64,000 nucleotides of DNA from Amaranthus tricolor (taxonomy: Eukaryota; Streptophyta; Magnoliopsida; Caryophyllales; Amaranthaceae), in contig NC_080049.1 in assembly GCF_026212465.1 (NCBI RefSeq), forward strand, positions 3,931,362 to 3,995,361, written 5' to 3'. Positions 36,600-49,437 of this stretch are shown piece after piece; positions within the stretch are counted from its first letter, which is position 1, and the number at the start of each line of letters is the position of its first letter. The notes below the pieces were generated by a model that worked only from the letters and a program-made list of their open reading frames with translations, had not been told where the DNA came from and searched no databases. The translations under genes were made by a program, and so were the position numbers.

Positions 36600-36839
36600 A
36601 ACGGTTAATACTTTAGCCTTTGAATAAATCAAACAAACGGTTAAGGAAATCAGTAACCGCTATTCACTGATAACCGCTGTTCCCTGATAACCGCTGTTCC
36701 TTAATAACCGCTGTTCCCTAAGGTAGCAGTTTCTTCAGTAGTAATTTCTGTTCCCCAAATTAATGGCTGGAACTTCATGCTATATTTAGAAAACGGTTGG
36801 GTAAAACGGTTATCTATTGACTAATTCCAAAAACGGTTA
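36600..36839. promoter_or_regulatory. Cluster of AACGGTTA (MSA/MYB-like) motifs in U3
   Basis: AACGGTTA occurs at 36600-36607, 36636-36643, 36805-36812 and 36832-36839, with AACGGTTG at 36792-36799. The 17-bp repeats between add four CGGTTA-type sites on the other strand. AACGGYYA is the core of the plant M-phase-specific activator bound by three-repeat MYB factors. The cluster lies 85-330 bp upstream of the TATA box; function is inferred. Confidence 0.5.
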
Positions 36840-37414
36840 TCTTTTGACTAAGTCTTAGAAAATGGTTATTTTTACTATTTTTAGGAAAAGATTATTTTTA
36901 TTATTTTTCAGAAAATCCAAAAATAATTAAGACCTAACTGCTGTTCCTACATTTTAGTAGATCCAAGTTTATCTCCTAAAAATAAGGAATTAATTTTGAA
37001 ACCCATACGTAAGGAATTTTAGAAATTCTTTTTGCCAATTAACTTTAATAAACTAATGCAACAAATCAACTTTATTTAATACATTAACTAAAAATAATAA
37101 TTATAAATATAATAACCAGAATTTACAGTCAACGTAGTCAACCTTCAGCTTAGGAACAGTGCGCTGTCTCCAGACTTCAGTTTAGCTAGAACATCCAACT
37201 TAGGAACAGTAGACCTGCTGTCTCCATTTTACATCCCAAGCGATATGCTTCTCCTAACCTCTTTTGAAACCTTTTGACATGTACGTTTCCATAAGCTAAA
37301 TCATAGGTACTATAAACGATCATTGTCACGACCGGATATCGACCTGCACACAATCTCTAAAAACATATTTGCTTAAATAAAGTGTAGTCATCATCAAACT
37401 CAAGAGGTCCAACA

Positions 37415-37419
37415 GCACG
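37415..37419. repeat. Target site duplication, right copy (GCACG)
   Basis: Directly follows the CCAACA terminus of the element and continues into AAACTTGGCATAGAAC, the satellite sequence expected after GCACG. Confidence 0.95.
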
Positions 37420-39181
37420 AAACTTGGCATAGAACACTATTTGGTATATAATATTGTGTTGAAGTGGTTAGAATTGAAAATCATAGTCATATGCTCGAAA
37501 TTACGTGTTAAGTTGCGATTTTATGCGTTTTTGCCACTTTTGCGCATAATGTAGCTCAAACATGGTTAGTTTTCCACGAAACTTGGCACACAACACTATT
37601 TGGTATATATTATTGTGTTGAAGCAGTTAGAATTGAAAATCATAGTCATATGTTAGAAAATAAGTATTAAGTTGCGATTTTAGGAGTTTTAAAGCGTTTT
37701 TGCCACTTTTGCGCATAAAGTAGCTCAAACTTGGTTTGTTTTGCACGAAACTTTGCACATAACACTAGTTGGTATATATTACTGTGTGGAAGTTGTTAAA
37801 ATTAAAAATCATAGGCATATGTTAGAAATTACGTGTTAATTTGCGATTTTATGCGTTTTGCCATTTTTACGCTTTGTTTTGCACGAAACATGCCACACAA
37901 CAGTATTTGTTATATATTATTGTGTTGAAGTGGTTAGAATTCAAAATCATAGTCATATGATAGAAATTACGTGTTAAGTTGTGATTTTAAGGCTTTTTAA
38001 GCGTTTTTGCCACTTTTGCGCATAAAGTTGCTCAAACTTTGTTTGTTTTGCACGAAACTTTGCACACAACACTATTTGGTATATATTATTGTGTTGAATT
38101 GGTTAGAATTAAAAATCTTAGTCATATGCAATAAATTACGTGTTAAGCTGCGATTTTATGCGTTTTTAAGCGTTTTTGACACTTTTGCGCATAAAGTAGA
38201 TTAAACTTGGTTTCTTTTGCACGGAGCTTGGCAAAGAACACTATTTGGTATATATTAATGTGTTAAAGTGGTTAGAATTTAAAATCATAGTCATATGATA
38301 GAAATTATGTGTTAAGTCGCGATGTTATACATTTTTAAACGTTTTTTCCACTTTTGCACATAAAGTAACTCAAACTTTGTTTGTTTTGAACGAAACTTGG
38401 TACAAAACACTATTTGGTGTATGTTATTGTGTTCAAGTGGTTGAAATTGAAAATCATAGTCATATGTTAGAAATTATGTGTTAAGTTGCGATTTTTAAGG
38501 GTTTTTAAGTGTTTTTGCCAATGTTGCGCACAAAGTAGCTCAAACTTGGTTTGTTTTGCACGAAACTTAGCACACAACACTGTTTTGTATATATTATTAT
38601 GTTGAAGTGCTTAGAATTGAAAATCATAGTCATATGCTATAAATTACGCGTTAAGCTGCTTTTTTATCCGTTTTTAAACGTTTTTGACATTTTTGCGCAT
38701 AAAGTAGCTCAAACTTGGTTTGTTTTGCACGAAACTTGGCATAGAACACTATTTGGTATATATTATTGTGTTGAAGTGGTTAGAATTGAAAATCATCGTC
38801 ATATGCTCGAAAGTACGTGTTAAGTTGCAATTTTATGCGTTTTTATGTGTTTTTGCCACTTTTGCGCATAATGTTGCTCAAACATGGTTTGTTTTCCACG
38901 AAACTTGGCACACAACACTATTTGGTATATATTATTGTGTTAAAGCAGTTAGAATTGAAAATCATAGTCATATTCTAGAAAATACGTATTAAGTTGCGAT
39001 TTTAGGGGTTTTTAAGCGTTTTTTCCACTTTTGCGCATAAAGTAGCTCAAACTTTGTTTGTTTTACACGAAACTTGGCACAGAACAATATTTGGTATATA
39101 TGATTGTGTTGAAGTGGTTAGAATTTAAAAACATAGGCATATGTTAGAAATTACGTGTTAAGTTGCGATTTTATGCGTTTT
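37415..39181 (+). repeat. Satellite array, HOR family B, right part
   Basis: Continuation of the interrupted module V to 37859, then one complete module U (37860-39181, 1,322 bp). Variants match the left part closely, for example TTTTTTATCCG near 38661 as in the copies near 18650, 22090 and 26336. Confidence 0.9.
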
Positions 39182-42100
39182 GCCACTTTTGCGCTTTGTT
39201 TTGCACGAAACATGCCACACAAAAGTATTTGTTATATATTATTGTGTTGAAGTGGTTAGAATTCAAAATCATAGTCATATGATAGAAATTACATGTTAAG
39301 TTGTGATTTTAAGGCTTTTTAAGCGTTTTTGCCACTTTTGCGCATAAAGTTGCTCAAACTTTGTTTGTTTTGCACGAAACTTTGCACACAACACTATTTG
39401 GTATATATTATTCTGTTGAATTGGTTAGAATTAAAAATCTTAGTCATATGCAATAAATTACGTGTTAAGCTGCGATTTTATGCGTTTTTAAGCGTTTTTG
39501 ACACTTTTGCGCATAAAGTAGCTTAAACTTGGTTTCTTTTGCACGGAGCTTGGCAAAGAACACTATTTGGTATATATTAATGTGTTAAAGTGGTTAGAAT
39601 TTAAAATCATAGTCATATGCTAGAAATTATGTGTTAAGTCGCGATGTTATGCATTCTTAAGCGTTTTTGCCACTTTTGCACATAAAGCAACTCAAACTTT
39701 GTTTGTTTTGAATGAAACTTGGTACAAAATACTATTTGGTGTATGTTATTGTGTTCAAGTGGTTGAAATTGAAAATCAAAGTCATATGCTAGAAAATACG
39801 TATTAAGTTGCGATTTTAGGGGTTTTTAAGCGTTTTTTTCCACTTTTGCGCATAAAGTAGCTCAAACTTTGTTTGTTTTACACGAAACTTGGCACAGAAC
39901 AATATTTGGTATATATGATTGTGTTGAAGTGGTTAGAATTTAAAATCATAGGCATATGTTAGAAATTACGTGTTAAGTTGCGATTTTACGCGTTTTGCCA
40001 CTTTTGCGCTTTGTTTTGCACGAAACATGCCACACAACAGTATTTGTTATATATTATTGTGTTGAATTGGTTAAAATTCAAAATCATAGTCATATGATAG
40101 AAATTACGTGTTAAGTTGTGATTTTAAGGCTTTTTAAGTGTTTTTGCCAATGTTGCGCACAAAGTAGCTCAAACTTGGTATGTTTTGCACGAAACTTAGC
40201 ACACAACACTGTTTGGTATATATTATTACGTTGAAGTGCTTAGAATTGAAAATCATAGTCATATGCTATAAATTACGTGTTAAGCTGCTTTTTTATGCGT
40301 TTTTAAGCATTTTTGACATTTTTGCGCATAAACTAGTTCAAACTTGGTTTGTTTTGCACGAAACTTGGCATAGAACACTATTTGGTATATATTATTGTGT
40401 TGAAGTGGTTAGAATTGAAAATCATAGTCATATGCTCGAAATTACGTGTTAATTTGCAATTTTATGCGTTTTTGCCAATTTTGCGCATAATGTAGCTCAA
40501 ACATGGTTAGTTTTCCACGAAACTTTGCACACAACACTATTTGGTATATATTATTGTGTTGAAGCAGTTAGAATTGAAAATCATAGTCATATGCTAGAAA
40601 ATAAGTATTAAGTTGCGATTTTAGGAGTTTTTAAGCGTTTTTGCCACTTTTGCGCATAAAGTAGCTCAAACTTGGTTTGTTTTGCACGAAACTTTGCACA
40701 TAACACTAGTAGGTATATATTACTGTGTGCAAGTTGTTAAAATTAAAAATCATAGGCATATGTTAGAAATTACGTGTTAATTTGCGATTTTATGTGTTTT
40801 GCCATTTTTACGCTTTGTTTTGCATGAAACATGCCACACAACAGTATTTGTTATATATTATTGTGTTGAAGTGGTTAGAATTCAAAATCATAGTCATATG
40901 ATGGAAATTACGTGTTAAGTTGTGATTTTAAGGCTTATTAAGCGTTTTTGCCACTTTTGCGCATAAAGTTGCTCAAACTTTGTTTGTTTTGCACGAAACT
41001 TTGCACACAACACTATTTGGTATATATTATTGTGTTGAATTGGTTAGAATTAAAAATCTTAGTCATATGCAATAAATTACTTGTTAAGCTGCGATTTTAT
41101 GCGTTTTTAAGCGTTTTTGACACTTTTGCGCATAAAGTAGCTTAAACTTGGTTTTTTTTGCACGGAGCTTGGCAAAGAACACTATTTGGTATATATTAAT
41201 GTGTTAAAGTGGTTAGATTTTAAAATCATAGTCATATGCTAGAAATTATGTGTTAAGTCGCGATGTTATGCATTCTTAAGCGTTTTTTCCACTTTTGCAC
41301 ATAAAGCAACTCAAACTTTGTTTGTTTTGAATGAAACTTGGTACAAAATACTATTTGGTGTATGTTATTGTGTTCAAGTGGTTGAAATTGAAAATCAAAG
41401 TCATATGCTAGAAAATACGTATTAAGTTGCGATTTTAGGGGTTTTTGAGCGTTTTTTTCCACTTTTGCGCATAAAGTAGCTCAAACTTTGTTTGTTTTAC
41501 ACGAAACTTGGCACAGAACAATATTTGGTATATATGATTGTGTTGAAGTGGTTAGAATTTAAAATCATAGGAATATGTTAGAAATTACGTGTTAAGTTGC
41601 GATTTTACGCGTTTTGCCACTTTTGCGCTTTGTTTTGCACGAAACATGCCACACAACAGTATTTGTTATATATTATTGTGTTGAATTGGTTAAAATTCAA
41701 AATCATAGTCATATGATAGAAATTACGTGTTAAGTTGTGATTTTAAGGCTTTTTAAGTGTTTTTGCCAATGTTGCGCACAAAGTAGCTCAAACTTGGTAT
41801 GTTTTGCACGAAACTTAGCACACAACACTGTTTGGTATATATTATTACGTTGAAGTGCTTAGAATTGAAAATCATAGTCATATGCTATAAATTACGTGTT
41901 AAGCTGCTTTTTTATGCGTTTTTAAGCATTTTTGACATTTTTGCGCATAAAGTAGCTCAAACTTGGTTTGTTTTGCACGAAACTTGGCATAGAACACTAT
42001 TTGGTATATATTATTGTGTTGAAGTGGTTAAAATTGAAAATCATAGTCATATGCTCGAAATTACGTGTTAAGTTGCGATTTTATGCGTTTTTGCTATTTT

Positions 42101-42429
42101 TACGCATAATGTAACTCAAACAAGGTTAGTTTTCCACGAAACATTGCACACAACACTATTTGGTATATATTATTGTGTTGAAGCAGTTAGAATTGAAAAT
42201 CTTAGTCATATGCTAGAAAATAAGTATTAAGTTGCGATTTTAGGAGTTTTTAAGCATTTTTGCCACTTTTGTGCATAAAGTAGCTCAAAGTTGGTTTGTT
42301 TTACACGAAACTTGGCACACAACAATATTTGGTATATATGATTGTGTTGAAGTGGTTAAAATTTAAAATCATAGGCATATGCTAGAAATTTCGAGTTAAG
42401 TTGCGATTTTATGTGTTTTTATGCGTTTT
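39182..42429 (+). repeat. Satellite transition zone built from V-type modules
   Basis: Short monomers at 39182, 39997, 40801, 41616 and 42430 give modules of 815, 804, 815 and 814 bp, all five monomers long. Adjacent modules pair into a 1,619-bp repeat: 39329-40947 and 40948-42566 are near copies, sharing for example GAATGAAACTTGGTACAAAATAC. It is intermediate between families B and C: it retains B-type short monomers and gains C-type features towards its end (TATGTGTTTTTATGCGTTTTG at about 42410). Confidence 0.85.
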
Positions 42430-43421
42430 GCCACTTTTGCACTTTGTTTTGCACGAAACTTGCCACACAACAGTATTAGTTATATATTATTGTGTTAAAG
42501 TGGTTAGAATTCAAATCATAGTCATATGTTAGAAATTACGTGTTAAGTTGTGATTTTAAGGCTTTTTAAGCGTTTTTGCCACTTTTGCGCATAAAGTTGC
42601 TCAAATTTGGTTTGTTTTGCACGAAACTTTGCACACAACACTAGTTGGTATATATTATTGTGTTGAATTGGTTAGAATTAAAAATCTTAGTCATATGCAA
42701 TAAATTACGTGTTAAGCTGCGATATTATGCGTTTTTAAGCGTTTTTGACACTTTTGTGCATAAAGTAGCTTAAACTTGGTTTCTTTTGCACGGAGCTTGG
42801 CAAAGAACACTATTTAGTATATAATATTGTGTTAAAGTTGGTTAGAATTGAAAATCATAGTCATATGCTAGAAATTACGTGTTAAGTTGCGATGTTATGC
42901 ATTTTTATGCGTTTTTGACACTTTTGCACATAAAGTAACTCAAACTTGGTTTGTTTTCAGCGAAACTTGGTACACAACACTATTTGGTATATATTATTTG
43001 TTAAAGTGCTTAGAATTGAAAATCATAGTGATATGCTAGAAATTACATGTTAAGTTGCGATTTTATGCGTTTTTATGCCTTTTTGACACTTTCGCGCATA
43101 AAGTAGCTCAAACTTGGTTTGTTTTACAAGAAACTTGGCACACAACACTATTTGGTATATGTTATTGTGTTCAAGTGGTTAAAATTGAAAATCATAGTCA
43201 TATGCTAGAAAATACGTGTTAAGTTGCGATTTTTAAGGGTTTTTAAGCGTTTATGCCACTTTTGCGCATAAAGTAGCTCAAACTTGGTTTGTGTTACACG
43301 AAACTTGGCACACAACAATATTTGGTATATATGATTGTGTTGAAGTGGCTAAAATTTAAAATCATAGGCATATGCTAGAAATTACGTATTAAGTTGTCAT
43401 TTTAAGGGTTTTTAAGCGTTT

Positions 43422-45418
43422 TTGCCACTTTTGCGCATAAACTTGCTCAAACTTGGTTTGTTTTACACGAAACTTTGCACACAACACTATTTGGTATATA
43501 TTATTGTTTTGAAGTGGTTAGAATTAAAAATCTTAGTCATATGCAATAAATTATGTGTTACGCTGCGATTTTATGCGTTTTTAAGCGTTTTTGACACTTT
43601 TGCGCATAAAGTAGCTTAAACTTGGTTTCTTTTGCACGGAGCTTGGCAAAGAACACTATTTGGTATATATTAATGTGTTAAAGTGGTTAGAATTTAAAAT
43701 CATAGTCATATGCTAGAAATTATGTGTTAAGTCGCGATGTTATGCATTTTAAGCGTTTTTGCCACTTTTGCACATAAAGTAACTCAAACTTTGTTTGTTT
43801 TGAACGAAACTTGGTACAAAACACTATTTGGTGTATGTTATTGTGTTCAAGTGGTTGAAATTGACAATCATAGTCATATGCTAGAAATTATGTGTTAAGT
43901 TGCGATTTTTAAGGGTTTTTAAGTGTTTTTGCCAATGTTGCGCACAAAGTAGCTCAAACTTGGTTTGTTTTGCACAAAACTTGGCATAGAACACTATTTG
44001 GTATATATTACTGTGTTGAAGTGGTTAGAATTGAAAATCATAGTCATATGCTCGAAATTACGTGTTATGTTGCGATTTTATGCGTTTTTGCCACTTTTGC
44101 GCATAATGTAGCTCAAACATGGTTAGTTTTCCACGAAACTTGGCACACAACACTATTTGGTATATATTATTGTGTTGAAGCAGTTAGAATTGAAAATCAT
44201 ACTCATATGCTAGAAAATAAGTATTAAGTTGCGATTTTAGGAGTTTTTAAGCGTTTTTGCCACTTTTGCGCATAAAGTAGCTCAAACTTGGTTTGTTTTA
44301 CACGAAACTTGGCACACAACAATATTTGGTATATATGATTGTGTTGAAGTGGTTAAAATTTAAAATCATAGGCATATGCTAGAAATTACGAGTTAAGTTG
44401 CGATTTTATGTGTTTTTATGCGTTTTGCCACTTTTGCACTTTGTTTTGCACGAAACTTGCCACACAACTGTATTAGTTATATATTATTGTGTTGAAGTGG
44501 TTAGAATTCAAAATCATAGTCATATGTTAGAAATTACGTGTTAAGTTGTGATTTTAAGGCTTTTTAAGCGTTTTTTGCCACTTTTGCGCATAAAGTTGCT
44601 CAAATTTGGTTTGTTTTGCACGAAACTTTGCACACAACACTAGTTGGTATATATTACTGTGTGGAAGTTGTTAAAATTAAAAATCATAGTCATATGCAAT
44701 AAATTACGTGTTAAGCTGTAATTTTATGCGTTTTTAAGCGTTTTTGACACTTTTGCGCATAAAGTAGCCTAAACTTGGTTTGTTTTGCACGAAACTTGGC
44801 ATAGAACACTATTTAGTATATATTATTGTGTTAAAGTGGTTAGAATTGAAAATCATAGTCATATGCTAGAAATTACTTGTTAAGTTGCGATGTTTTGCAT
44901 TTTTAAGCGTTTTTGGCACTTTTGCACATAAAGTAACTCAAACTTGGTTTGTTTTCAGCGAAACTTGGTACACAACACTATTTGGTATATATTATTTGTT
45001 AAAATGCTTAGAATTGAAAATCATAGTGATATGCTAGAAATTACATGTTAAGTTGCTTTTTTTGCGTTTTTATGCCTTTTTGACACTTTCGCGCATAAAG
45101 TAGCTCAAACTTGGTTTGTTTTACAAGAAACTTGGCACACAACACTATTTGGTATATGTTATTGTGTTCAAGTGGTTAAAATTGAAAATCATAGTCATAT
45201 GCTAGAAAATACGTGTTAAGTTGCGATTTTTAAGGGTTTTTAAGCGTTTATGCCACTTTTGCGCATAAAGTAGCTCAAACTTGGTTTGTGTTACACGAAA
45301 CATGGCACACAACAATATTTGGTATATATGATTGTGTTGAAGTGGTTAAAATTTAAAATCATAGGCATATGCTAGAAATTACGTGTTAAGTTGTGATTTT
45401 AAGGGTTTTTAAGCGTTT
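43422..45418 (+). repeat. Family C unit with one monomer deleted (1,997 bp)
   Basis: Near 43975 the sequence passes from the CAAACTTGGTTTGTTTTGCAC of one monomer directly to AAAACTTGGCATAGAAC of the next-but-one. The monomer carrying TTAGCACACAACACTGTTTGG is missing compared with other copies, and the junction is in register. Confidence 0.8.
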
Positions 45419-47272
45419 TTGCCACTTTTGCGCATAAACTTGCTCAAACTTGGTCTGTTTTGCACGAAACTTTGCACACAACACTATTTGGTATATATTA
45501 TTGTGTTGAAGTGGTTAGAATTAAAAATCTTAGTCATATGCAATAAATTATGTGTTACGCTGCGATTTTATGCGTTTTTAAGCGTTTTTGACACTTTTGC
45601 GCATAAAGTAGCTTAAACTTGGTTTCTTTTGCACGGAGCTTGGCAAAGAACACTATTTGGTATATATTAATGTGTTAAAGTGGTTAGAATTTAAAATCAT
45701 AGTCATATGCTAGAAATTATGTGTTAAGTCGCGATGTTATGCATTTTTAAGCGTTTTTTGCCACTTTTGCACATAAAGTAACTCAAACTTTGTTTGTTTT
45801 GAACGAAACTTGGTACAAAACACTATTTGGTGTATGTTATTGTGTTCAAGTGGTTGAAATTGAAAATCATAGTCATATGCTAGAAATTATGTGTTAAGTT
45901 GCGATTTTTAAGGGTTTTTAAGTGTTTTTGCCAATGTTGCGTACAAAGTAGCTCAAACTTGGTTTGTTTTGCACGAAACTTAGCACACAACACTGTTTGG
46001 TATATATTATTATGTTGAAGTGCTTAGAATTGAAAATCATAGTCATATGCTATAAATTACGCGTTAAGCTTCTTTTTTATGCGTTTTTAAGCATTTTTGA
46101 CATTTTTGCGTATAAAGTAGCTCAAACTTGGTTTGTTTTGCACGAAACTTGGCATAGAACACTATTTGGTATATATTACTGTGTTGAAGTGGTTAGAATT
46201 GAAAATCATAGTCATATGCTCGAAATTACGTGTTATGTTGCGATTTTATGCGTTTTTGCCACTTTTGCGCATAATGTAGCTCAAACATGGTTAGTTTTCC
46301 ACGAAACTTGGCACACAACACTATTTGGTATATATTATTGTGTTGAAGCAGTTAGAATTGAAAATCATACTCATATGCTAGAAAATAAGTATTAAGTTGC
46401 GATTTTAGGAGTTTTTAAGCGTTTTTTGCCACTTTTGCGCATAAAGTTGCTCAAATTTGGTTTGTTTTGCACGAAACTTGGCACACAACACTAGTTGGTA
46501 TATATTACTGTGTGGAAGTTGTTAAAATTAAAAATCATAGTCATATGCAATAAATTACGTGTTAAGCTGTAATTTTATGCGTTTTTAAGCGTTTTTGACA
46601 CTTTTGCGCATAAAGTAGCCTAAACTTGGTTTGTTTTGCACGAAACTTGGCATAGAACACTATTTAGTATATATTATTGTGTTAAAGTGGTTAGAATTGA
46701 AAATCATAGTCATATGCTAGAAATTACTTGTTAAGTTGCGATGTTATGCATTTTTAAGCGTTTTTGTCACTTTTGCACATAAAGTAACTCAAACTTGGTT
46801 TGTTTTCAGCGAAACTTGGTACACAACACTATTTGGTATATATTATTTGTTAAAATGCTTAGAATTGAAAATCATAGTGATATGCTAGAAATTACATGTT
46901 AAGTTGCGATTTTTTGCGTTTTTATGCCTTTTTGACACTTTCGCGCATAAAGTAGCTCAAACTTGGTTTGTTTTACAAGAAACTTGGCACACAAACACTA
47001 TTTTGGTATATGTTATTGTGTTCAAGTGGTTAAAATTGAAAATCATAGTCATATGCTAGAAAATACGTGTTAAGTTGCGATTTTTAAGGGTTTTTAAGCG
47101 TTTATGCCACTTTTGCGCATAAAGTAGCTCAAACTTGGTTTGTGTTACACGAAACATGGCACACAACAATATTTGGTATATATGATTGTGTTGAAGTGGT
47201 TAAAATTTAAAATCATAGGCATATGCTAGAAATTACGTGTTAAGTTGTGATTTTAAGGGTTTTTAAGCGTTT
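45419..47272 (+). repeat. Family C unit with two monomers deleted (1,854 bp)
   Basis: The hybrid monomer at 46395-46500 starts like the GATTTTAGGAGTTTTTAAGC type and continues like the AAAGTTGCTCAAATTTGG type. The ACAATATTTGG monomer and the short GCCACTTTTGCACTTTG monomer between them are absent, about 311 bp in all. Confidence 0.8.
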
Positions 47273-49437
47273 TTGCCACTTTTGCGCATAAACTTGCTCA
47301 AACTTGGTCTGTTTTGCACGAAACTTTGCACACAACACTATTTGGTATATATTATTGTGTTGAAGTGGTTAGAATTAAAAATCTTAGTCATATGCAATAA
47401 ATTATGTGTTACGCTGCGATTTTATGCGTTTTTAAGCGTTTTTGACACTTTTGCGCATAAAGTAGCTTAAACTTGGTTTCTTTTGCACGGAGCTTGGCAA
47501 AGAACACTATTTGGTATATATTAATGTGTTAAAGTGGTTAGAATTTAAAATCATAGTCATATGCTAGAAATTATGTGTTAAGTCGCGATGTTATGCATTT
47601 TAAGCGTTTTTGCCACTTTTGCACATAAAGTAACTCAAACTTTGTTTGTTTTGAACGAAACTTGGTACAAAACACTATTTGGTGTATGTTATTGTGTTCA
47701 AGTGGTTGAAATTGAAAATCATAGTCATATGCTAGAAATTATGTGTTAAGTTGCGATTTTTAAGGGTTTTTAAGTGTTTTTGCCAATGTTGCGCACAAAG
47801 TAGCTCAAACTTGGTTTGTTTTGCACGAAACTTAGCACACAACACTGTTTGGTATATATTATTATGTTGAAATGCTTAGAATTGAAAATCATAGTCATAT
47901 GCTATAAATTACGCGTTAAGCTTCTTTTTTATGCGTTTTTAAGCATTTTTGACATTTTTGCGTATAAAGTAGCTCAAACTTGGTTTGTTTTGCACGAAAC
48001 TTGGCATAGAACACTATTTGGTATATATTACTGTGTTGAAGTGGTTAGAATTGAAAATCATAGTCATATGCTCGAAATTACGTGTTATGTTGCGATTTTA
48101 TGCGTTTTTGCCACTTTTGCGCATAATGTAGCTCAAACATGGTTAGTTTTCCACGAAACTTGGCACACAACACTATTTGGTATATATTATTGTGTTGAAG
48201 CAGTTAGAATTGAAATCATACTCATATGCTAGAAAATAAGTATTAAGTTGCGATTTTAGGAGTTTTTAAGCGTTTTTGCCACTTTTGCGCATAAAGTAGC
48301 TCAAACTTGGTTTTTTTTACACGAAACTTGGCACACAACAATATTTGGTATATATGATTGTGTTGAAGTGGTTAAAATTTAAAATCATAGGCATATGCTA
48401 GAAATTACGAGTTAAGTTGCGATTTTATGTGTTTTTATGCGTTTTGCCACTTTTGCACTTTGTTTTGCACGAAACTTGCCACACAACTGTATTAGTTATA
48501 TATTATTGTGTTGAAGTGGTTAGAATTCAAAATCATAGTCATATGTTAGAAATTACGTGTTAAGTTGTGATTTTAAGGCTTTTTAAGCGTTTTTGCCACT
48601 TTTGCGCATAAAGTTGCTCAAATTTGGTTTGTTTTGCACGAAACTTTGCACACAACACTAGTTGGTATATATTACTGTGTGGAAGTTGTTAAAATTAAAA
48701 ATCATAGTCATATGCAATAAATTACGTGTTAAGCTGTAATTTTATGCGTTTTTAAGCGTTTTTGACACTTTTGCGCATAAAGTAGCCTAAACTTGGTTTG
48801 TTTTGCACGAAACTTGGCATAGAACACTATTTAGTATATATTATTGTGTTAAAGTGGTTAGAATTGAAAATCATAGTCATATGCTAGAAATTACTTGTTA
48901 AGTGGCGATGTTATGCATTTTTAAGCGTTTTTGGCACTTTTGCACATAAAGTAACTCAAACTTGGTTTGTTTTCAGCGAAACTTGGTACACAACACTATT
49001 TCGTATATATTATTTGTTAAAATGCTTAGAATTGAAAATCATAGTGATATGCTAGAAATTACATGTTAAGTTGCGATTTTTTGCGTTTTTATGCCTTTTT
49101 GACACTTTCGCGCATAAAGTAGCTCAAACTTGGTTTGTTTTACAAGAAACTTGGCACACAACACTATTTGGTATATGTTATTGTGTTCAAGTGGTTAAAA
49201 TTGAAAATCATAGTCATATGCTAGAAAATACGTGTTAAGTTGCGATTTTTAAGGGTTTTTAAGCGTTTATGCCACTTTTGCGGATAAAGTAGCTCAAACT
49301 TGGTTTGTGTTACACGAAACATGGCACACAACAATATTTGGTATATATGATTGTGTTGAAGTGGTTAAAATTTAAAATCATAGGCATATGCTAGAAATTA
49401 CGTGTTAAGTTGTGATTTTAAGGGTTTTTAAGCGTTT

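Larger units (their letters stand above)
27220..37414 (-). mobile_element. Sirevirus-type Ty1/copia LTR retrotransposon
   Basis: Complete element of 10,195 bp bounded by TG...CA, two near-identical LTRs and a 5-bp target duplication. On the minus strand the order is LTR, PBS, gag, protease, integrase, RT/RNase H, env-like ORF, PPT, LTR. Integrase before reverse transcriptase defines Ty1/copia. The length, long LTRs, extra ORF after pol and an initiator-Met PBS point to the Sirevirus (SIRE/Maximus) lineage. It lies inside one satellite monomer of module V. Gag is shortened and gag/pol frames are broken in at least five places, so this copy is probably non-autonomous, although cis-acting sequences appear intact. 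High LTR identity implies recent insertion. Confidence 0.96.
35854..37414 (-). repeat. 5' LTR (1,561 bp)
   Basis: Partner of the 3' LTR; it supplies the promoter because the element is on the minus strand. Two substitutions and one single-base deletion distinguish it from the copy at 27220-28781 by eye. U3 runs from 37414 to about 36490 and R/U5 from there to 35854, judged from the TATA position. Confidence 0.97.
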
